NCBI GenBank assembly: GCA_900550205.1
Contig: URRJ01000032.1
Location: forward strand, 1 to 15,380
Source of the DNA: an uncultured Collinsella sp.
GTDB lineage: Bacteria; Actinomycetota; Coriobacteriia; Coriobacteriales; Coriobacteriaceae
DNA: 15,380 nucleotides
Reading direction: 5' to 3'
In this document: positions 14,026 through 15,380 of the stretch, in pieces
Numbering within the stretch: the first letter of the stretch is position 1
How the letters are laid out: the number at the start of each line of letters is the position of its first letter
Made by a program: the position numbers and the translations under genes
The notes under the pieces: model-generated
Seen by the model: only the letters and a program-made list of their open reading frames with translations
Database searches by the model: none
Told to the model about the DNA's origin: nothing

Positions 14026-14074
14026 ACGGGCGGGATAAAGAGCCGCTGGCCCCTTATCCCGCCCGTGCGTTTAT
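14026..14074. terminator. Terminator between the DUF1836 gene and degV
   Basis: ACGGGCGGGATAA (14026-14038) pairs perfectly with TTATCCCGCCCGT (14054-14066) over 13 bp with a 15-nt loop. It lies between two convergent genes, 12 nt after one stop and 19 nt from the other, so it probably serves both. T tracts on either side are short (GTTTAT, and CTTAT on the minus strand). Confidence 0.75.
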
Positions 14075-14085
14075 CTAGTTGGACA

Positions 14086-14952
14086 TTATCGGCCCGAAGC
14101 CACGCCCATGCCGTAGCCGATGATGAGGCCGTACATCTCGGCGTAATAGGAATCCAAGCCGTTACAGGGCATAATGATGGTCTTGGAGCCGGGCCAGTGC
14201 TCGACAATGCGGTCGGCAAGCGCCTGGGCTCCAACTTCGTTCTCAACGTGATCGATGATGACCTCGCCGCCGGTGAAACCCTCGGCCTCCATGGTGTCGA
14301 CAATCTTGGTGAGCATCTTCTTTTCACCACGCGTGTGCCCAACGAGTTCAATTTTGCCCGCTTCGCTCGCTGTTCCCAAAATGCGGATATTGAGCTTGTT
14401 GGCAATGACGCCGGCTGCCTTAGGAATGCGTCCGGCCTTTGCAAGGTTCTCGTAATTACACAGGCTAAAGAGGATCTTGCTGTTTTGCTCGAGACTATCG
14501 AAGTAAGCGCAGGCGTCCTCAAAGGAAACGTCCGGGTTACTTGCAAGATAACGATCAAACAGTAAGAAGATCAGGTCCATCTTGCCGCCCGCTGCCCGCG
14601 AATTGACCAGGTGAATCTGACGATTGGGCTCCTCGGCAAGCACCATATCGCGTGCCGTAGCGGCAGCATTATAGCTTCCAGAGACACCCTCGGAGATGGG
14701 CATGCAGATGGTCTTGTCGGCGAGCTTAAAGAGCTCAGCCCACTCCCCTACGCTTGGGCAGGCGCTCGATGATGCGCTGGTTTCCGATTGAATGGCAACA
14801 TTAAGCTCGTGAACATCGAGCGAGAGGTCGTCGACAAACTCACGCTCCCCTACTCGGATTTTGAGAGGTGCGAATGCAAAGGTGGTATGGGATGCAGTCG
14901 GTTGCCAATCGCGAAGATTACAGCTCGAATCTGAGATAAGTGCCCAGCTCAT
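14086..14952 (-). CDS. DegV family fatty-acid-binding protein
   Basis: The DegV family binds fatty acids; in Gram-positive bacteria some members (FakB) present exogenous fatty acids to the kinase FakA for phosphorylation. The 288-residue protein opens SWALISDSSCNL, the usual DegV strand with its conserved SDS, and has ISEGVSGSYNAA (86-97), the family's Ser-Gly-Ser loop that contacts the lipid carboxylate. EAGRIPKAAG-type sequence and a final region with GxxxGxHxGPGxxG-like character replaced by GLIIGYGMGVASGR complete it. The TSQPS loop typical of the family is altered to SSACPS near 62-67. No fakA is in the window, so a FakB role is inferred from the family only. The ATG at 14952 follows AAAGGA on the minus strand with a 7-nt gap, and a perfect TATAAT lies further upstream. 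Confidence 0.92.
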   Translation of the reverse strand: MSWALISDSSCNLRDWQPTASHTTFAFAPLKIRVGEREFVDDLSLDVHELNVAIQSETSASSSACPSVGEWAELFKLADKTICMPISEGVSGSYNAAATARDMVLAEEPNRQIHLVNSRAAGGKMDLIFLLFDRYLASNPDVSFEDACAYFDSLEQNSKILFSLCNYENLAKAGRIPKAAGVIANKLNIRILGTASEAGKIELVGHTRGEKKMLTKIVDTMEAEGFTGGEVIIDHVENEVGAQALADRIVEHWPGSKTIIMPCNGLDSYYAEMYGLIIGYGMGVASGR

Positions 14953-14981
14953 TGAGGGTCCTTTCTAGTTGCTCCTCAACA

Positions 14982-14987
14982 ATTATA
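14982..14987 (-). promoter_or_regulatory. Probable degV -10 element
   Basis: A perfect TATAAT on the minus strand lies 29 bp upstream of the degV start codon. No consensus -35 is seen 16-18 bp further upstream (CATCAT/GCATCA), so the promoter is only partly supported. Confidence 0.4.
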
Positions 14988-15014
14988 GCTATCTTTTGGA
15001 CAGATGATGCGCTT

Positions 15015-15035
15015 ATCTAGTATTCAAAACTAGAT
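15015..15035. repeat. Short inverted repeat upstream of degV
   Basis: ATCTAGT (15015-15021) and ACTAGAT (15029-15035) are perfect 7-bp inverted arms around ATTCAAA. It lies just upstream of the probable degV -10 region and could be an operator or simply part of the AT-rich intergenic stretch. Confidence 0.4.
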
Positions 15036-15072
15036 TGTTGCTTACCTTGATTATCGACTTTATCCGAACACC

Positions 15073-15110
15073 TCCCACATTCATCCGTACATGTACGGAT
15101 GAATGTGGGA
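15073..15110. repeat. Perfect 38-bp palindrome at the IS30 element edge
   Basis: The half-site TCCCACATTCATCCGTACA (15073-15091) is followed directly by its exact reverse complement to 15110, with no spacer. It sits where AT-rich chromosomal sequence gives way to GC-rich sequence leading into the transposase, 52 bp before its start codon. It may be the insertion target, part of the element's terminal repeat, or a cruciform/hairpin shielding the transposase from outside transcription. It lacks a T tract on either strand, so it is a poor intrinsic terminator. Confidence 0.85.
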
Positions 15111-15380
15111 ACCCGATACCCTGAGGGCCGGATCGGCCGGCCCCGGGAGATCGGAGGACGGCATGTCCGGAAAGAAGAAGAGTGGCTCCGCAAGGGCGGT
15201 CCCGAGGGCCTACGGAAGGCTCACGAGGCACGAGCGGGACACGGTCCAGAGGATGCTGGAGCGCAGGGCGTCGTGCAGGGAGATCGCGAGGGAGCTGGGC
15301 AGGTCGCCCTCGACGGTGAGCGCCGAGGTGGCGTCGCACAGGTTCGTGACGGCGCCGAAGGCCAGGCGCGGCGAGCGCGT
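15111..15380 (+). mobile_element. IS30-family insertion sequence, left part
   Basis: The GC-rich sequence from about 15111 carries the start of an IS30-type transposase and runs off the window. The exact left boundary cannot be fixed because the right terminal repeat is outside; it may include the 38-bp palindrome. Confidence 0.65.
15163..15380 (+). CDS. IS30-family transposase (3' partial)
   Basis: The open frame from ATG 15163 encodes 72 residues to the window edge, preceded by GGAGGA (15153-15158). A basic leader (MSGKKKSG...) is followed by the N-terminal helix-turn-helix of IS30 transposases: RLTRHERDTVQRMLERRASC then REIARELGRSPSTVSAEV (HTH_38-type, about 19-57). The DDE catalytic domain expected downstream is not in view. 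Codon use differs from the chromosome genes: arginine is mostly AGG, whereas recA, rny and others use CGC/CGT almost exclusively. This supports recent acquisition. Whether the gene is intact cannot be told. Confidence 0.85.
   Translation, partial: MSGKKKSGSARAVPRAYGRLTRHERDTVQRMLERRASCREIARELGRSPSTVSAEVASHRFVTAPKARRGER

Noticed and set aside
15013..15339. Minus-strand open frame through the palindrome and transposase start
   Set aside because: Arginine/proline-rich antisense shadow of the transposase; reads through a perfect palindrome.
1..15380. CRISPR array, tRNA, rRNA, toxin-antitoxin or defence cluster
   Set aside because: No regularly spaced repeats, RNA-gene signatures or defence-gene families were recognised on either strand.

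Overview
The window looks like chromosomal DNA from a Coriobacteriia (Actinobacteria), most likely Collinsella or a close relative. The basis is high GC, actinobacterial-type RecA and LexA, SpoVS in an apparently non-sporulating setting, and an arginine-AGG-rich IS30-type transposase at the right edge. The genus is recognised from protein character and gene order, not from a database match.

Layout. Bases 1-169 are the 3' end of cinA, closed by a hairpin. A plus-strand block follows: recA-recX (SOS promoter), then rny (RNase Y), a GHKL-type ATPase of unknown role, spoVS, miaB, miaA and hflX. The junctions are tight: 11 nt between recA and recX, 1 nt between rny and the ATPase, and TAATG stop/start overlaps at miaB/miaA and miaA/hflX. 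The block ends convergently, overlapping by 16 nt a minus-strand operon of lexA and a membrane acyltransferase of the HGSNAT/DUF1624 family. Divergent from lexA is a small membrane-anchored LysM protein that resembles the SOS division inhibitor YneA of Bacillus. Then come nrdR-dut, trxB, a DUF1836 regulator, a convergent degV, and the start of an IS30-family element preceded by a perfect 38-bp palindrome.

How the genes fit together. The core theme is DNA damage and nucleotide supply. LexA boxes of the CGAAC-N4-GTTCG type lie in the recA promoter (one) and between lexA and the LysM gene (three). RecA triggers LexA self-cleavage, RecX tempers RecA, the LysM protein probably delays division, and NrdR, Dut and thioredoxin reductase support dNTP synthesis and purity. 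RNase Y, MiaB, MiaA and HflX add RNA turnover, tRNA modification and ribosome rescue.

The cinA-recA-rny-x-spoVS-miaB order mirrors Bacillus, where x is the phosphodiesterase ymdB. Here x is a GHKL ATPase. That replacement, the SOS-controlled LysM gene, the lexA-coupled acyltransferase, the nrdR start-codon inverted repeat and the IS-flanking palindrome are the most noteworthy observations. No wholly new multi-gene system is evident.
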